Shown: in pieces, positions 1 to 8,738 of the stretch
How positions within the stretch are numbered: position 1 is the stretch's first letter
Layout of the letters: every line of letters starts with the position of its first letter
Source of the DNA: Flavobacteriales bacterium
GTDB taxonomy: Bacteria > Bacteroidota > Bacteroidia > Flavobacteriales_F > PHOS-HE28
DNA: 64,000 nucleotides
Direction of reading: 5' to 3'
NCBI GenBank assembly: GCA_016699575.1
Contig: CP064979.1
Location: forward strand, 2,666,001 to 2,730,000
Program-made: the position numbers and the translations under genes
The notes under the pieces: model-generated
Database searches by the model: none
What the model saw: the letters and a program-made list of their open reading frames with translations, nothing else
What the model was told of the DNA's origin: nothing

Positions 1-142
1 CGGCTGAAGGCCCGGGATCGCCTGCCGTACTGCGGTTCTGAATCACCCGTCGAATGTGGACAAGTGTTGGTCGGTTGGCCGAAAACACCGCCATGGGCGC
101 GGCTATACTTGCGGCCTGTTAAGGCCCCCTATTCCCACGCAC

Positions 143-1852
143 ATGCAACCACGTCCGTTGAAAGCCATTGTCACCACTGCCTTTGCCGCCACCCTGCTCA
201 TCGGTTGCGGAGGTATCGGCAAAATGAACAAGTACGTTGAGAACATCAAGTACACGGTGGATCCGAATCCGCTGATCGTACAAGGCGATAGTGTGGAGCT
301 GAACGTGCGTGGCAATTTCCCGGGGAAGTATTTCTACAAGAAGGCCACTGCGGAATTGACCCCGACCTTGGTCTATGCAGGTGGCGAAACGCCCTACAAG
401 ATGACCTGCTTCCAGGGTGAAAAGGCCGCTGGCAACTGCACCGTCATCCCCTACGAAACCGGCAAGGACTTCACCTATACCCACAAGATCGCCTACCGCC
501 CCGAGATGGAAGTGAGCGAGTTGAAGGTGCGGATCCTCGGCAAGCAAGGCAAGAAGGAGAAGCCCTTCGATGAAGTGAAGATCGCTGACGGCGTGATCAC
601 CACGCCCTACCTGATGCTGAGCGACGACAAAGTGATCATCGGCGCCGACGCTTTCCAGCGCATCACGAGCCACACCACCACGGCCCAGCTGAACTACCTC
701 GTTGCGAGCAGCACCCTGCGCCCCGGCGAGATGAACGACGCCGATATCAAGGACATGAGCAAGTGGCTCAAGAGCATTGCCAAGAACGAGCGCATCGTGA
801 TCAAGAACGCCACGATGGACGCTTGGGCCAGCCCCGAGGGCGAGATCCAGATGAACGCCAATCTGGCCGACGATCGCGCCGCAAGCGGCAAGAACTGGCT
901 CAAGGGCCAGTTGAACTCGAACAAGATCGCGGCCGGTAAGAACGACTCGCTCTATGTGCTCAACGCCAACGGCGAGGACTGGGAAGGTTTCAAGAGCGCC
1001 ATGCAGGCCAGCAACTTCGAGGACAAGGATCTGGTGTTGCGCGTGATGCAAATGGAACCCGACGTGCAGAAGCGCGAAAGCCAGATCAAGGACATGGCCG
1101 CCACCTACACCAAGATCGCCGAGGACATCCTGCCGAGCCTGCGCCGCACCGTGATCACTGTGAACTACGAGAAAGTAGGCTACAGCGACGAAGAGCTCAC
1201 CACCATGAGCCGCTCGATGCCCGATAGCCTGAACGCTGAAGAGCTGCTGTATGCCGCCACGCTGACCAACGACCCGAACGAGAAGCTGCGCATCTACAAG
1301 GAGTGCGAGCGCGTGCACGCGAACGATTGGCGCGGCTCCAACAACGTTGGTACCATCCACTTCATGCAGAACCGCATGGCCGATGCAGAGGCGAGCTTCC
1401 AAAAGGCCAACAGCATCACCGATAATCCGGTGAGCACGAACAACCTGGCCGTCATCGCACGCCAGAAGGGCGACCGCAAGAAGGCCATGGAAATGCTGAA
1501 GAAGGCCACCGCCGCAGGCCCTGACGTGAAGTACAACATGGGCCTCATCGATATCCAGAACGGCAACTACGGCAGCGCCAGCACCAACTTCGGTGGTACG
1601 AACAGCGTGAACGCTGCGTTGGCCAAAGTGCTCGGTGGTGATGCCGCCGGTGCACAACGCATCCTGGAAGCCGCTCCTGACAAGGACACGGCCACGGGCC
1701 ACTACCTCATGGCCATCATCGGTGCCCGCCAAAGCAACGGTGACATGGTGCGCAACAGCTTGGCACAGGCCGTTGCAAAGGACCCCAACATGGCCGCCAA
1801 GGCGAAGAAGGACCTCGAGTTCCGCGCCTTCAAGGATAATTTGGGGATCTAA
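143..1852 (+). CDS. TPR-containing lipoprotein with OmpA-like middle region
   Basis: Predicted envelope lipoprotein of 569 residues. An in-frame start exists further upstream, but the ATG at 143 gives a proper lipoprotein signal ending in LLIGC, so lipidation at that cysteine is expected. Residues ~30-170 look like a beta-rich domain. A central stretch with DAWASPEGEIQMN resembles the OmpA-like segment found in Bacteroidota TPR lipoproteins. The C-terminal ~200 residues are helical TPR-type repeats with NNLAVIARQKGDRKKAMEML. TPR proteins scaffold other proteins; the partner here is unknown. A weak -7-like box (TATACTTG, 104-111) lies upstream and a good hairpin terminator follows. Family assignment is moderately sure; function is not known. 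Confidence 0.85.
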   Translation: MQPRPLKAIVTTAFAATLLIGCGGIGKMNKYVENIKYTVDPNPLIVQGDSVELNVRGNFPGKYFYKKATAELTPTLVYAGGETPYKMTCFQGEKAAGNCTVIPYETGKDFTYTHKIAYRPEMEVSELKVRILGKQGKKEKPFDEVKIADGVITTPYLMLSDDKVIIGADAFQRITSHTTTAQLNYLVASSTLRPGEMNDADIKDMSKWLKSIAKNERIVIKNATMDAWASPEGEIQMNANLADDRAASGKNWLKGQLNSNKIAAGKNDSLYVLNANGEDWEGFKSAMQASNFEDKDLVLRVMQMEPDVQKRESQIKDMAATYTKIAEDILPSLRRTVITVNYEKVGYSDEELTTMSRSMPDSLNAEELLYAATLTNDPNEKLRIYKECERVHANDWRGSNNVGTIHFMQNRMADAEASFQKANSITDNPVSTNNLAVIARQKGDRKKAMEMLKKATAAGPDVKYNMGLIDIQNGNYGSASTNFGGTNSVNAALAKVLGGDAAGAQRILEAAPDKDTATGHYLMAIIGARQSNGDMVRNSLAQAVAKDPNMAAKAKKDLEFRAFKDNLGI

Positions 1853-1871
1853 CGAACCCGACCTCTTTGAG

Positions 1872-1902
1872 AAGGGTGTCCGAGCGGCGCCCTTTTCCTT
1901 TT
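1872..1902 (+). terminator. Rho-independent terminator after the TPR lipoprotein
   Basis: AAGGGTG pairs with CGCCCTT around a short CCG-AG-CGG inner hairpin, followed by a T-rich tract (TTCCTTTT). It sits between two convergent genes, 20 bases after the rightward stop codon, and overlaps the 3' edge of the leftward gene. Confidence 0.7.
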
Positions 1903-2468
1903 CAGGGGGCCGTTCGCACCTTGAAGAACCTTGTGGCCGCCATGACCATCCCGCCGGTGCGCAGGTCTTCAACATAAAGTGTGTCGGTCAACACAACAGT
2001 AGATGTATCGAAGAACAGTGTCCTCTGGTCCCCTGCGACGCTCGAATACGAATAGGCCCCATCGTTCTTGTCAAGCCGAGCGAGCAACGTGCTATCGATC
2101 GGCTTATGGACGGCCTCCCCTTCGATCAGCCAGGTACGCTTCCTGTAGCGCACATCCCAACACAAACAACTGTCGACTCGCCTCAGGTTTTTCGAACTGC
2201 TCATGTACGCCGCTATCAACGGTTGGCCTTTCCACCAGCACTGCGTCTCGAGCGTATCGTTCAAAAGCCTGATGGTCGTGTCCTCGAAATGCGGAAGCCA
2301 GTTGTGGGCCACGAGGGGCATGTTCCAAATGGCTTCTTTGTCGGTACGCGCGACAACCGTGGTCGCAGGTGGCTTGGTCTTGCAGGCCAACAAGAGCCCT
2401 GAAAGAACTGAACAAAGGACCCCTGCTGGAAAAGCCGCGCGAAGAACTCCACCAATGTGGATCGGCAT
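1902..2468 (-). CDS. hypothetical lipoprotein
   Basis: A 188-residue protein with a lipoprotein-type leader: hydrophobic core, then LLLAC at residues ~26-30. The mature part holds several aromatic and cysteine residues (a C-W-W and a CLCWD segment) and no family I recognise. It starts 3 bases after the stop codon of the DUF6089 gene on the same strand, so the two are almost certainly co-transcribed and may act together at the outer membrane. The function is unknown. Confidence 0.7.
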   Translation of the reverse strand: MPIHIGGVLRAAFPAGVLCSVLSGLLLACKTKPPATTVVARTDKEAIWNMPLVAHNWLPHFEDTTIRLLNDTLETQCWWKGQPLIAAYMSSSKNLRRVDSCLCWDVRYRKRTWLIEGEAVHKPIDSTLLARLDKNDGAYSYSSVAGDQRTLFFDTSTVVLTDTLYVEDLRTGGMVMAATRFFKVRTAP

Positions 2469-2471
2469 CCT

Positions 2472-3428
2472 TTAGAAGACGATCTTCTGTCTGCGGATGC
2501 GTGTACGGTACTTCTTGCCGCCGCTCGTGCGGTACTTGTAAACCTTGTAGTGGAAGCGCGCCTGCAGGAACAGGTAAGCATCGTTGTCCTTGCTGTCGCC
2601 ACGCTGCGCATTGGTCCCGGTCTGCCCGGGGATCTGGCCGAGGTTCGGATCCGCCAAGTACGCTGCCAAGTCGCCGTAATTGTCCCGAATGGCATCATTG
2701 TCATAGTATACACCGCTCACGTCGTCCACGTAGTCCGTGAAGGTCATGGTGTATTGGAGTTCCAATCCGGCGCTCCACTGTTTGCTCAGCGCTTTACGCA
2801 CCCCGAAGCCCATGGGCACGCAGAACTGGTATAGGCTGTATTCCTCGGGCCCGCCTTCCAGTCCCTGGCCTTCCGTATGCAGTGGTTTCAATGCGACATA
2901 ACCGTTGTTCACGGGGGCCTTCGGGTTGAAGTAGAACCCGCCAACGCCTAGGAACACGTACAAGCCTACACGTTTGCTTTTCTGGCCCTTCACGCCACGC
3001 AGATCGTACACGTGGCCCAATTGCTCCTTGTAGAAGTGGTACTCGATCACACTGCTGAACTCGAACACATCGCTGCGGAAGGCCATGTTCCTGTTCTGGC
3101 GGAACGGCTCCGTGGTGAGGTTGTCGTTGCCACTGAGCACACCGTAGGTGAGCGCGTTGCGCCACGAAACCCGTTCACGCAAGTAGTACTTGTGCGTAAT
3201 GCTCAGTGCGGGTTTCGTCTGGCTGAATTCAAGGTCCCAAACGAAAGGACTTCCGATCTGGTTCCGGCCACCAAGTTCCCCAAGGAAGTTCGACACGCCC
3301 ATGCCGATGCTCCACTCGTTGCGATGGGTCTTCCAGTAACTACTGCTGCGGAAGTACTGCGCCAAAGCCGGGGAGACCAGGAGCATCAATAGAGCGGGAA
3401 GCAGGAAACGGCGGTAGGATTGCGTCAT
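2472..3428 (-). CDS. DUF6089 family outer-membrane beta-barrel protein
   Basis: A 318-residue protein starting MTQSYRRFLLPALL, with a signal peptide ending ALAQ near residue 23. The segment after it (RNEWSIGMGVSNFLGELGG) is the typical opening of DUF6089, a small Bacteroidota barrel family. Alternating aromatic and polar strands (HKYYLRERVSWRNAL, LELQYTMTFTDYVDDV) continue to the end, which finishes in basic residues and VF. The chosen ATG is the one directly before the signal peptide; the open frame reaches further upstream without coding character. A perfect TATATTTG -7 box lies 21-28 bases upstream. First gene of a two-gene operon. Role not established for the family. Confidence 0.85.
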   Translation of the reverse strand: MTQSYRRFLLPALLMLLVSPALAQYFRSSSYWKTHRNEWSIGMGVSNFLGELGGRNQIGSPFVWDLEFSQTKPALSITHKYYLRERVSWRNALTYGVLSGNDNLTTEPFRQNRNMAFRSDVFEFSSVIEYHFYKEQLGHVYDLRGVKGQKSKRVGLYVFLGVGGFYFNPKAPVNNGYVALKPLHTEGQGLEGGPEEYSLYQFCVPMGFGVRKALSKQWSAGLELQYTMTFTDYVDDVSGVYYDNDAIRDNYGDLAAYLADPNLGQIPGQTGTNAQRGDSKDNDAYLFLQARFHYKVYKYRTSGGKKYRTRIRRQKIVF

Positions 3429-3448
3429 CGGCAGGGACCAGTAGCGTT

Positions 3449-3456
3449 CAAATATA
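3449..3456 (-). promoter_or_regulatory. -7 promoter box for the DUF6089 operon
   Basis: On the minus strand this reads TATATTTG, an exact match to the Bacteroidota -7 consensus TAnnTTTG, 21 bases upstream of the start codon. Confidence 0.6.
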
Positions 3457-3567
3457 GAGGAGTGTATCGGGGTGGGGCGACCGGGAAGCGCAGCCGTCAA
3501 CAGGACATGGTCAAGACCGCCCATTTTGACCGGGGTTGCCTTTGAACGGCCGCACACTTGGTCTGGA

Positions 3568-4110
3568 TCAGCGCAACGCGCCGGAAGTCAGGTGCCAGAG
3601 CACGATCCCGGCACAAACGGAAACGTTCAAACTGTGCTTGCTGCCGTGCTGCGGGATGGTGAGGCACTCATCGGCCGCCGCAATGATCTCCGGAGCCACA
3701 CCGCTGAGCTCGTTCCCCAGTATCAAGGCCAAGCGCTGGTCCGGCCGTGCCACGAACGTGCTCAGGTCCACGGCTTGCTCCGTCTGCTCAACGACAAGGA
3801 CCCGGTAACCGTCCACCTTTAACTGCCGTACCGCCTCCAGCGTTGTGGTCACATGCATCCACGGCACTGACAGTGTGGCCCCCAATGCGGTCTTCTCGAT
3901 CTCGCGGTGCGGTGGCGCCGGGGTGAACCCGCAGAGCACCAGCCCTTCAAGGCCGAACGCATCGGCTGTGCGGAAAGCGCTGCCCACGTTGTGGCGGCTC
4001 CTGAGGTTGTCCAGGACCAAACGGATCGGCCGCAGGTCACGGGCACCGTATTCCTGCGCGCTCACACGACCGAGCTCGGTCATGGACAGTTGCCGGTCAC
4101 CGGTGGGCAT
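3568..4110 (-). CDS. SpoU/TrmH-family RNA 2'-O-methyltransferase
   Basis: A SPOUT-superfamily methyltransferase that would use S-adenosylmethionine to methylate a ribose 2'-OH of tRNA or rRNA. All three family motifs are present: NLRSRHNVGSAFRTAD (motif 1, with the catalytic Arg), LALILGNELSGV (motif 2) and IPQHGSKHSLNVSVCAG (motif 3, the knotted SAM site). The start at 4110 gives 180 residues, with RQLSMTELGR matching the usual beginning of Bacteroidota homologues; the ATG at 4083 is a shorter alternative. Transcribed divergently from mutS. The exact target nucleotide cannot be read from sequence. Confidence 0.88.
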   Translation of the reverse strand: MPTGDRQLSMTELGRVSAQEYGARDLRPIRLVLDNLRSRHNVGSAFRTADAFGLEGLVLCGFTPAPPHREIEKTALGATLSVPWMHVTTTLEAVRQLKVDGYRVLVVEQTEQAVDLSTFVARPDQRLALILGNELSGVAPEIIAAADECLTIPQHGSKHSLNVSVCAGIVLWHLTSGALR

Positions 4111-4210
4111 GTGCGAAAGATGTTGGCAACAGATGGGTGCTGAAGAAGGTCTGGAACCCGCGACCGGGGTACATTTCCGGGCTTTTCGGCCCACACGGCA
4201 AAGAAAGAGG

Positions 4211-6904
4211 ATGAAAAAGAACCGCGCGGTGAAGTCCGGCTCAGGAACGGAAACGCCTTTGATGCAGCAATACGCACGCATCAAGGCCCAGTTCCCCGAT
4301 GCGGTGCTGCTCTTCCGGGTGGGCGATTTTTACGAAACGTTCGATGCTGATGCGCGTGTGGCGTCGCGCGTGCTGGGATTAACGCTCACAAAGCGCAACA
4401 ATGGGGCGGCCGCGTCCATGGACCTGGCCGGGTTTCCTCACCATAGCATAGAGAGCTACCTGCCTCGACTGGTGCGTGCTGGGCACCGCGTGGCCATTTG
4501 CGACCAACTTGAAGACCCCAAGCTGGCCAAGACGATCGTGAAGCGCGGCGTTACCGAGGTGGTGACGCCCGGCGTGGCCTTCAACGACCGTGTGGTCGAC
4601 CAGCGCTCCAACAACTGGTTGGCGGCGGTGGTGGCCGGCAAACACCCCAAGTCCAAGAACCTACCATGGTATGGCGCGGCCTTCCTGGACGCCACCACAG
4701 GCGAATTCCTTGTGGGCGAAGGTGACGCTGCCAGTATCGGCAAGTTCATGGTGGCTTACTCGCCGAGCGAATTACTGTTCCCGAAACAACATGGGGACGT
4801 ACAGCTTGGGGCTTGGACCACCTCGTTCCACTCATTCGGGCTCGACGACTGGGCTTTCACGCACGACTTCGCCCGCGAACGCTTGCTGCATCAGTTCGGC
4901 ACGGCATCATTGAAAGGGTTCGGCATTGAGGAACTGGCGCTGGCCCAGTGCGCTGCCGGCGCGGTGTTGCACTACCTGGCCGAGACGAAGCACGACAAGC
5001 TGGCGCATTTGAGCAGTGTTGGACGTTTGGGGGAAGACGGGCATCTCTGGTTGGACCGTTTCACCGTTCAGAACCTTGAACTGGTGCAACCGGCACACGA
5101 AGGCGGGCATTCGCTCTTTGCTGCCATGGACCGGTGCCTGACGCCGATGGGTGCCAGGATGCTGCGCCGCTGGTTGTTGTTCCCTTCATTGGACGAAGAG
5201 GTGGTCTCGAAGCGCCTTGATGGTGTGGGCGAACTGCTGGCGAACAGCACGCTGACCGAGGCACTTGCTGAGGAGCTGCGCAGCGTGGGCGACATTGAGC
5301 GCACGGTGGGCCGGGCCGCAGTGGGCCGCATCCACCCGCGCGAGATGCTGCACCTGCAGCGTGCCATGGAAGCCGTTGGGCGAAGTGCCGCGAAGCTTCA
5401 TGGGACGAAGGCCTTGGAGCATCTGGCCGGGCGCATGGAAGTACCGACCGGGCTTATCGAACGCATCGGCACCACCATAGAACCCAACGCCCCCACGAAC
5501 CTGATGCGTGGCGGTGCCGTGCGCGGTGGCGTGCACACCGAGCTGGATGAGCTGCGACATGTTGCCACCCACGCGAAAGAGCTGCTACTGGAAGTGCAGA
5601 CGCGGGAAAGCCGAGCCACCGGCATTGCTTCTTTGAAAGTAGGGTTCAACAATGTGTTCGGGTACTATTTGGAGGTGCGCAACACGCACAAAGACAAGGT
5701 GCCCAGAGAGTGGACGCGCAAACAGACGCTCACTGGTGCGGAGCGTTACGTGACGGAAGAACTGAAGCAGTTGGAGGAACGGATCCTTGGCGCAGAGGAG
5801 CGTTCCTTGGTGCTGGAGCAGGAAGTTTTCAATGGACTGGTGGAAGCAGTTTGCGGGGAGATGCCGGGCCTGCGCAGGCTGTGTGCTGCGGTGAGCGAAC
5901 TGGACGTTCTGCTGGCCTTTGCCATGAACGCGCGGGCATGGAACTACTGCCGGCCGGCCTTCACCAGCGGGCGTGCGATCAGCATCGCGCAAGGCCGTCA
6001 CGCGGTCATCGAGCAACAGTTGCCGCCAGGGGAGACCTACGTTCCCAACGATATGCACCTTGACGGTGAAGACCGGCAGGTCCTGATGATCACCGGACCG
6101 AACATGAGCGGTAAGTCGGCGTTGCTGCGGCAAACTGCCCTCATCAGCATCATGGCCCAGGTGGGCAGCTACGTTCCGGCAAAGTCCGCTACGCTCGGAT
6201 TGGTCGACCGGGTGTTCACGCGGGTGGGCGCGAGCGACAACCTCAGCACCGGCGAGAGCACGTTCATGGTGGAGATGAACGAGACCGCGAGCATCCTGAA
6301 CAACCTTAGCGAACGGAGCCTGGTCCTATTGGACGAGATCGGGCGCGGCACGAGCACGTACGATGGGATCAGTATTGCCTGGGCCGTGGCTGAGCATCTG
6401 CACCAGCATGCAGGTAGGCCCATTACTCTGTTCGCCACGCACTACCATGAGCTGAACGAAATGGCCGCGGTGTTCCCGCGGATCAAGAACGCCCACGTGG
6501 CAGTGCGCGAGGCAGGAGAGAAGGTGCTGTTCCTCCGGAAGCTCCTGCCCGGCGGCACGGACCGCAGTTTCGGATTGCACGTGGCTCGGATGGCCGGCAT
6601 GCCGCGCAGCGTGGTGGACCGCGCGGGCAGCGTACTGAAGCATCTGGAGAAGAGCCACGCTGGCAACCTCGGCGAAGAACCCGGTGCGGAGGCCCCTGAA
6701 AGGAACTCCCTGAAAGCCGACCTGAGCGGGATCGGCAATGATCTGCAGCTCAGCATCTTCCAACTGGACGACCCCGCCTTGGAGCGCATCCGGGAAGAGA
6801 TCGCGGCGCTGGACATCGACACGCTCACTCCCGTGGAGGCCCTGCTGAAACTGAACGAGATCAAGCGCTTGGTGGTTCCCAAGGCCAAGCTACGGAAGGC
6901 CTGA
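4211..6904 (+). CDS. mutS: DNA mismatch repair protein MutS
   Basis: Mismatch-recognition ATPase that starts mismatch repair. The mismatch-binding N-terminal domain is clear (LLFRVGDFYETF, where the conserved Phe-x-Glu contacts the mispair). It is followed by connector, lever and clamp domains and a C-terminal ABC-type ATPase with Walker A GPNMSGKS near residue 630, Walker B LVLLDEIGRGTST near 705 and the ATHYHEL switch. Its length of 897 residues is normal for MutS1. The open frame continues ~120 codons upstream, but that part is antisense to the methyltransferase; ATG 4211 directly precedes the family's N terminus. Transcribed alone, with a tRNA gene 58 bases downstream. Confidence 0.97.
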   Translation: MKKNRAVKSGSGTETPLMQQYARIKAQFPDAVLLFRVGDFYETFDADARVASRVLGLTLTKRNNGAAASMDLAGFPHHSIESYLPRLVRAGHRVAICDQLEDPKLAKTIVKRGVTEVVTPGVAFNDRVVDQRSNNWLAAVVAGKHPKSKNLPWYGAAFLDATTGEFLVGEGDAASIGKFMVAYSPSELLFPKQHGDVQLGAWTTSFHSFGLDDWAFTHDFARERLLHQFGTASLKGFGIEELALAQCAAGAVLHYLAETKHDKLAHLSSVGRLGEDGHLWLDRFTVQNLELVQPAHEGGHSLFAAMDRCLTPMGARMLRRWLLFPSLDEEVVSKRLDGVGELLANSTLTEALAEELRSVGDIERTVGRAAVGRIHPREMLHLQRAMEAVGRSAAKLHGTKALEHLAGRMEVPTGLIERIGTTIEPNAPTNLMRGGAVRGGVHTELDELRHVATHAKELLLEVQTRESRATGIASLKVGFNNVFGYYLEVRNTHKDKVPREWTRKQTLTGAERYVTEELKQLEERILGAEERSLVLEQEVFNGLVEAVCGEMPGLRRLCAAVSELDVLLAFAMNARAWNYCRPAFTSGRAISIAQGRHAVIEQQLPPGETYVPNDMHLDGEDRQVLMITGPNMSGKSALLRQTALISIMAQVGSYVPAKSATLGLVDRVFTRVGASDNLSTGESTFMVEMNETASILNNLSERSLVLLDEIGRGTSTYDGISIAWAVAEHLHQHAGRPITLFATHYHELNEMAAVFPRIKNAHVAVREAGEKVLFLRKLLPGGTDRSFGLHVARMAGMPRSVVDRAGSVLKHLEKSHAGNLGEEPGAEAPERNSLKADLSGIGNDLQLSIFQLDDPALERIREEIAALDIDTLTPVEALLKLNEIKRLVVPKAKLRKA

Positions 6905-6945
6905 ACGAAGTTCTTTCCAAGGCTACCGCCGATCGATCACGCTTC

Positions 6946-6953
6946 TATATTTG
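6946..6953 (+). promoter_or_regulatory. -7 promoter box for tRNA-Gly
   Basis: TATATTTG, an exact TAnnTTTG match, ends 9 bases before the tRNA 5' end, the spacing expected for transcription starting at or just before the mature tRNA. No clear TTG -33 element is visible. Confidence 0.65.
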
Positions 6954-6962
6954 CGCCCCCAA

Positions 6963-7038
<76 letters not shown>

Positions 7039-7042
7039 GTGA

Positions 7043-7073
7043 AAGGCCGCCCGAAAGGCGGCCTTCTCTTTTT
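7043..7073 (+). terminator. Terminator of tRNA-Gly
   Basis: AAGGCCGCC / GGCGGCCTT, a 9-bp perfect stem with loop CGAAA, followed by CTCTTTTT. It begins 4 bases after the encoded CCA. Confidence 0.85.
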
Positions 7074-7097
7074 CGACAGGCCCATGCATTGAAAGCA

Positions 7098-7129
7098 AAA
7101 AGGGCCGGTGCTGATGCGCCGGCCCTTTT
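7098..7129. terminator. Bidirectional terminator between tRNA-Gly and gdhA
   Basis: AAAAGGGCCGG / CCGGCCCTTTT, 11 perfect pairs that extend inward as TGC/GCG. The A-run on the left and T-run on the right let it work in both directions. It lies 22 bases beyond the gdhA stop codon and is most likely the gdhA terminator. Confidence 0.8.
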
Positions 7130-7150
7130 CAATGTTCTGGTCTCCGGGTA

Positions 7151-8506
7151 CTACACCACGCCCTGGTCGAGCATCGCATCGGCCACTTTCACGAAGCCGG
7201 CGATGTTGGCGCCCTTCACGTAGTTGATGCCCTTGCCCTCCTTGCCGTGCTTCACGCAGGCGGCGTGGATGTCCTTCATGATGCGGTGCAGATGGTGGTC
7301 CACCTCGTCGCGGGTCCAGCTCATGCGCAGGCTGTTCTGGCTCATCTCCAAGCCGCTCGTTGCCACACCACCTGCGTTGCTCGCCTTGCCGGGGGCGAAG
7401 GCCACACCAGCACCTTGCAGCACGGTGATGCCTTCCGGGGTGGTGGGCATGTTAGCCCCTTCGGCCACGTACTTCACGCCTTTCTTCACCAGGTCCTTCG
7501 CGTTCTTGTCGTTCAGTTCGTTCTGCGTAGCGCAGGGCAGTGCCACGTCGCACTTGGCCACGATGTCCCACACGCGGGCGCCCTTCTTGTAGGTGCTGCC
7601 CTTGAACTTCTTGGCGTACTCCTCGATACGGCCGCGCTTCACGTTCTTCAGGTCCATGATGTACGCGAGCTTCTCACCGGTGATGCCGGCGGGGTCGTAG
7701 ATGGCGCCGTCGCTATCGCTCGCTGACACCACCTTGGCGCCCAACTGGGTGGCCTTTTCGATGGCGTATTGGGCCACGTTGCCGCTGCCGCTTACCGCCA
7801 CGATCTTGCCCTTGAAGTCCTGCTTGTTCTCCTTCATCATCTCCGCGGCGAAGTACACACAGCCGTAGCCCGTGGCCTCCGGACGGATGAGCGAACCGCC
7901 CCAAGTGCGGCCCTTCCCGGTGAACACACCGGTGAACTCATTGCGCAGTCGCTTGTCCTGGCCGAACATGAAACCGATCTCGCGGCCGCCCACGCCGATG
8001 TCGCCCGCGGGCACATCGGTGAACTGGCCCACGTGGCGCCACAGCTCGGTCATGAAGCTCTGGCAAAAACGCATCACCTCCGCATCGCTCTTGCCTTTCG
8101 GGTCGAAATCGCTGCCGCCTTTGCCACCGCCCATGGGCAGGGTGGTGAGGCTGTTCTTGAAGGTCTGCTCGAAGCCCAGGAATTTCAGGATGCTGAGGTT
8201 CACGCTCGGGTGGAAACGCAGACCGCCTTTGTAAGGACCGATCGCGCTGTTGTACTCCACACGGAAGCCGCGATTCACTTGCGTCTGGCCCTTGTCATCC
8301 ACCCAGGGCACGCGGAAGATGATGGTGCGCTCGGGCTCCACCATGCGCTCCAGGAGCATCTTGCCTTTATACTTGGGGTTGGCCTCGATGAAGGGGATCA
8401 CCATTTCAGCCACTTCGTGCACGGCCTGGAGGAATTCCGGCTCGTTGCCGTTGCGCTTCTTCACTTCGGCCATGAAGGCATCAACGGCCTTGTTCGACTT
8501 TGCCAT
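7151..8506 (-). CDS. gdhA: NADP-type glutamate dehydrogenase
   Basis: Interconverts 2-oxoglutarate plus ammonia and glutamate, assimilating ammonium at high supply. The 451-residue length and N-terminal layout fit the hexameric ~450-residue class. The substrate-binding region shows PYKGGLRFHPSVN and LPMGGGKGGSDFD (catalytic lysine region), then DVPAGDIGVGGREIGFMFG. The nucleotide-binding fold carries VSGSGNVAQYA. Coenzyme preference for NADP is inferred from class membership. The start at 8506 (MAKSNKAVDAFM) fits family length; the longer frame adds a non-homologous leader. A -7-like box TACATTCG is 30 bases upstream and a strong terminator follows. Confidence 0.96.
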   Translation of the reverse strand: MAKSNKAVDAFMAEVKKRNGNEPEFLQAVHEVAEMVIPFIEANPKYKGKMLLERMVEPERTIIFRVPWVDDKGQTQVNRGFRVEYNSAIGPYKGGLRFHPSVNLSILKFLGFEQTFKNSLTTLPMGGGKGGSDFDPKGKSDAEVMRFCQSFMTELWRHVGQFTDVPAGDIGVGGREIGFMFGQDKRLRNEFTGVFTGKGRTWGGSLIRPEATGYGCVYFAAEMMKENKQDFKGKIVAVSGSGNVAQYAIEKATQLGAKVVSASDSDGAIYDPAGITGEKLAYIMDLKNVKRGRIEEYAKKFKGSTYKKGARVWDIVAKCDVALPCATQNELNDKNAKDLVKKGVKYVAEGANMPTTPEGITVLQGAGVAFAPGKASNAGGVATSGLEMSQNSLRMSWTRDEVDHHLHRIMKDIHAACVKHGKEGKGINYVKGANIAGFVKVADAMLDQGVV

Positions 8507-8535
8507 TCGTGTGCTTCGTTTTTTGGAAAGCGGTG

Positions 8536-8543
8536 CGAATGTA
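8536..8543 (-). promoter_or_regulatory. -7-like box for gdhA
   Basis: Minus-strand TACATTCG, one base from TAnnTTTG, 30 bases upstream of the gdhA start. The same TAnnTTCG variant recurs at many gene heads in this window. Confidence 0.4.
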
Positions 8544-8693
8544 GCCGGGCGGTCAAGGCGGGCAAGTCCATGGCGGAAGCGCTGTTCCAACAGGTTCTTG
8601 TAGAGGGGAAAGTCAGGCTATGACCAGTGGTGAACGCAATCCGGCCCATGCCGACCAAGCGCGCCGTGCCGTAAGGTCGACGGGGCCCACGTC

Positions 8694-8701
8694 TACTTTC
8701 G
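8694..8701 (+). promoter_or_regulatory. -7-like box for alaS
   Basis: TACTTTCG, 38 bases before the alaS start codon, in the 232-base gap between the divergent gdhA and alaS genes. I see nothing else of note in that gap. Confidence 0.4.
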
Positions 8702-8738
8702 CGGCCCGCAAACGAAGCCCATTACGGGCCGCAGAGAC

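Noticed and set aside
119..1975. A 618-codon minus-strand frame opposite the TPR lipoprotein
   Set aside because: Its translation is rich in His, Val, Gly and Leu with no domain, as expected for the antisense of a GC-rich gene. The plus strand has a clear lipoprotein with TPRs.
3845..4210. N-terminal extension of mutS
   Set aside because: The in-frame extension is antisense to the SpoU methyltransferase and has no MutS similarity; ATG 4211 starts the known N terminus.
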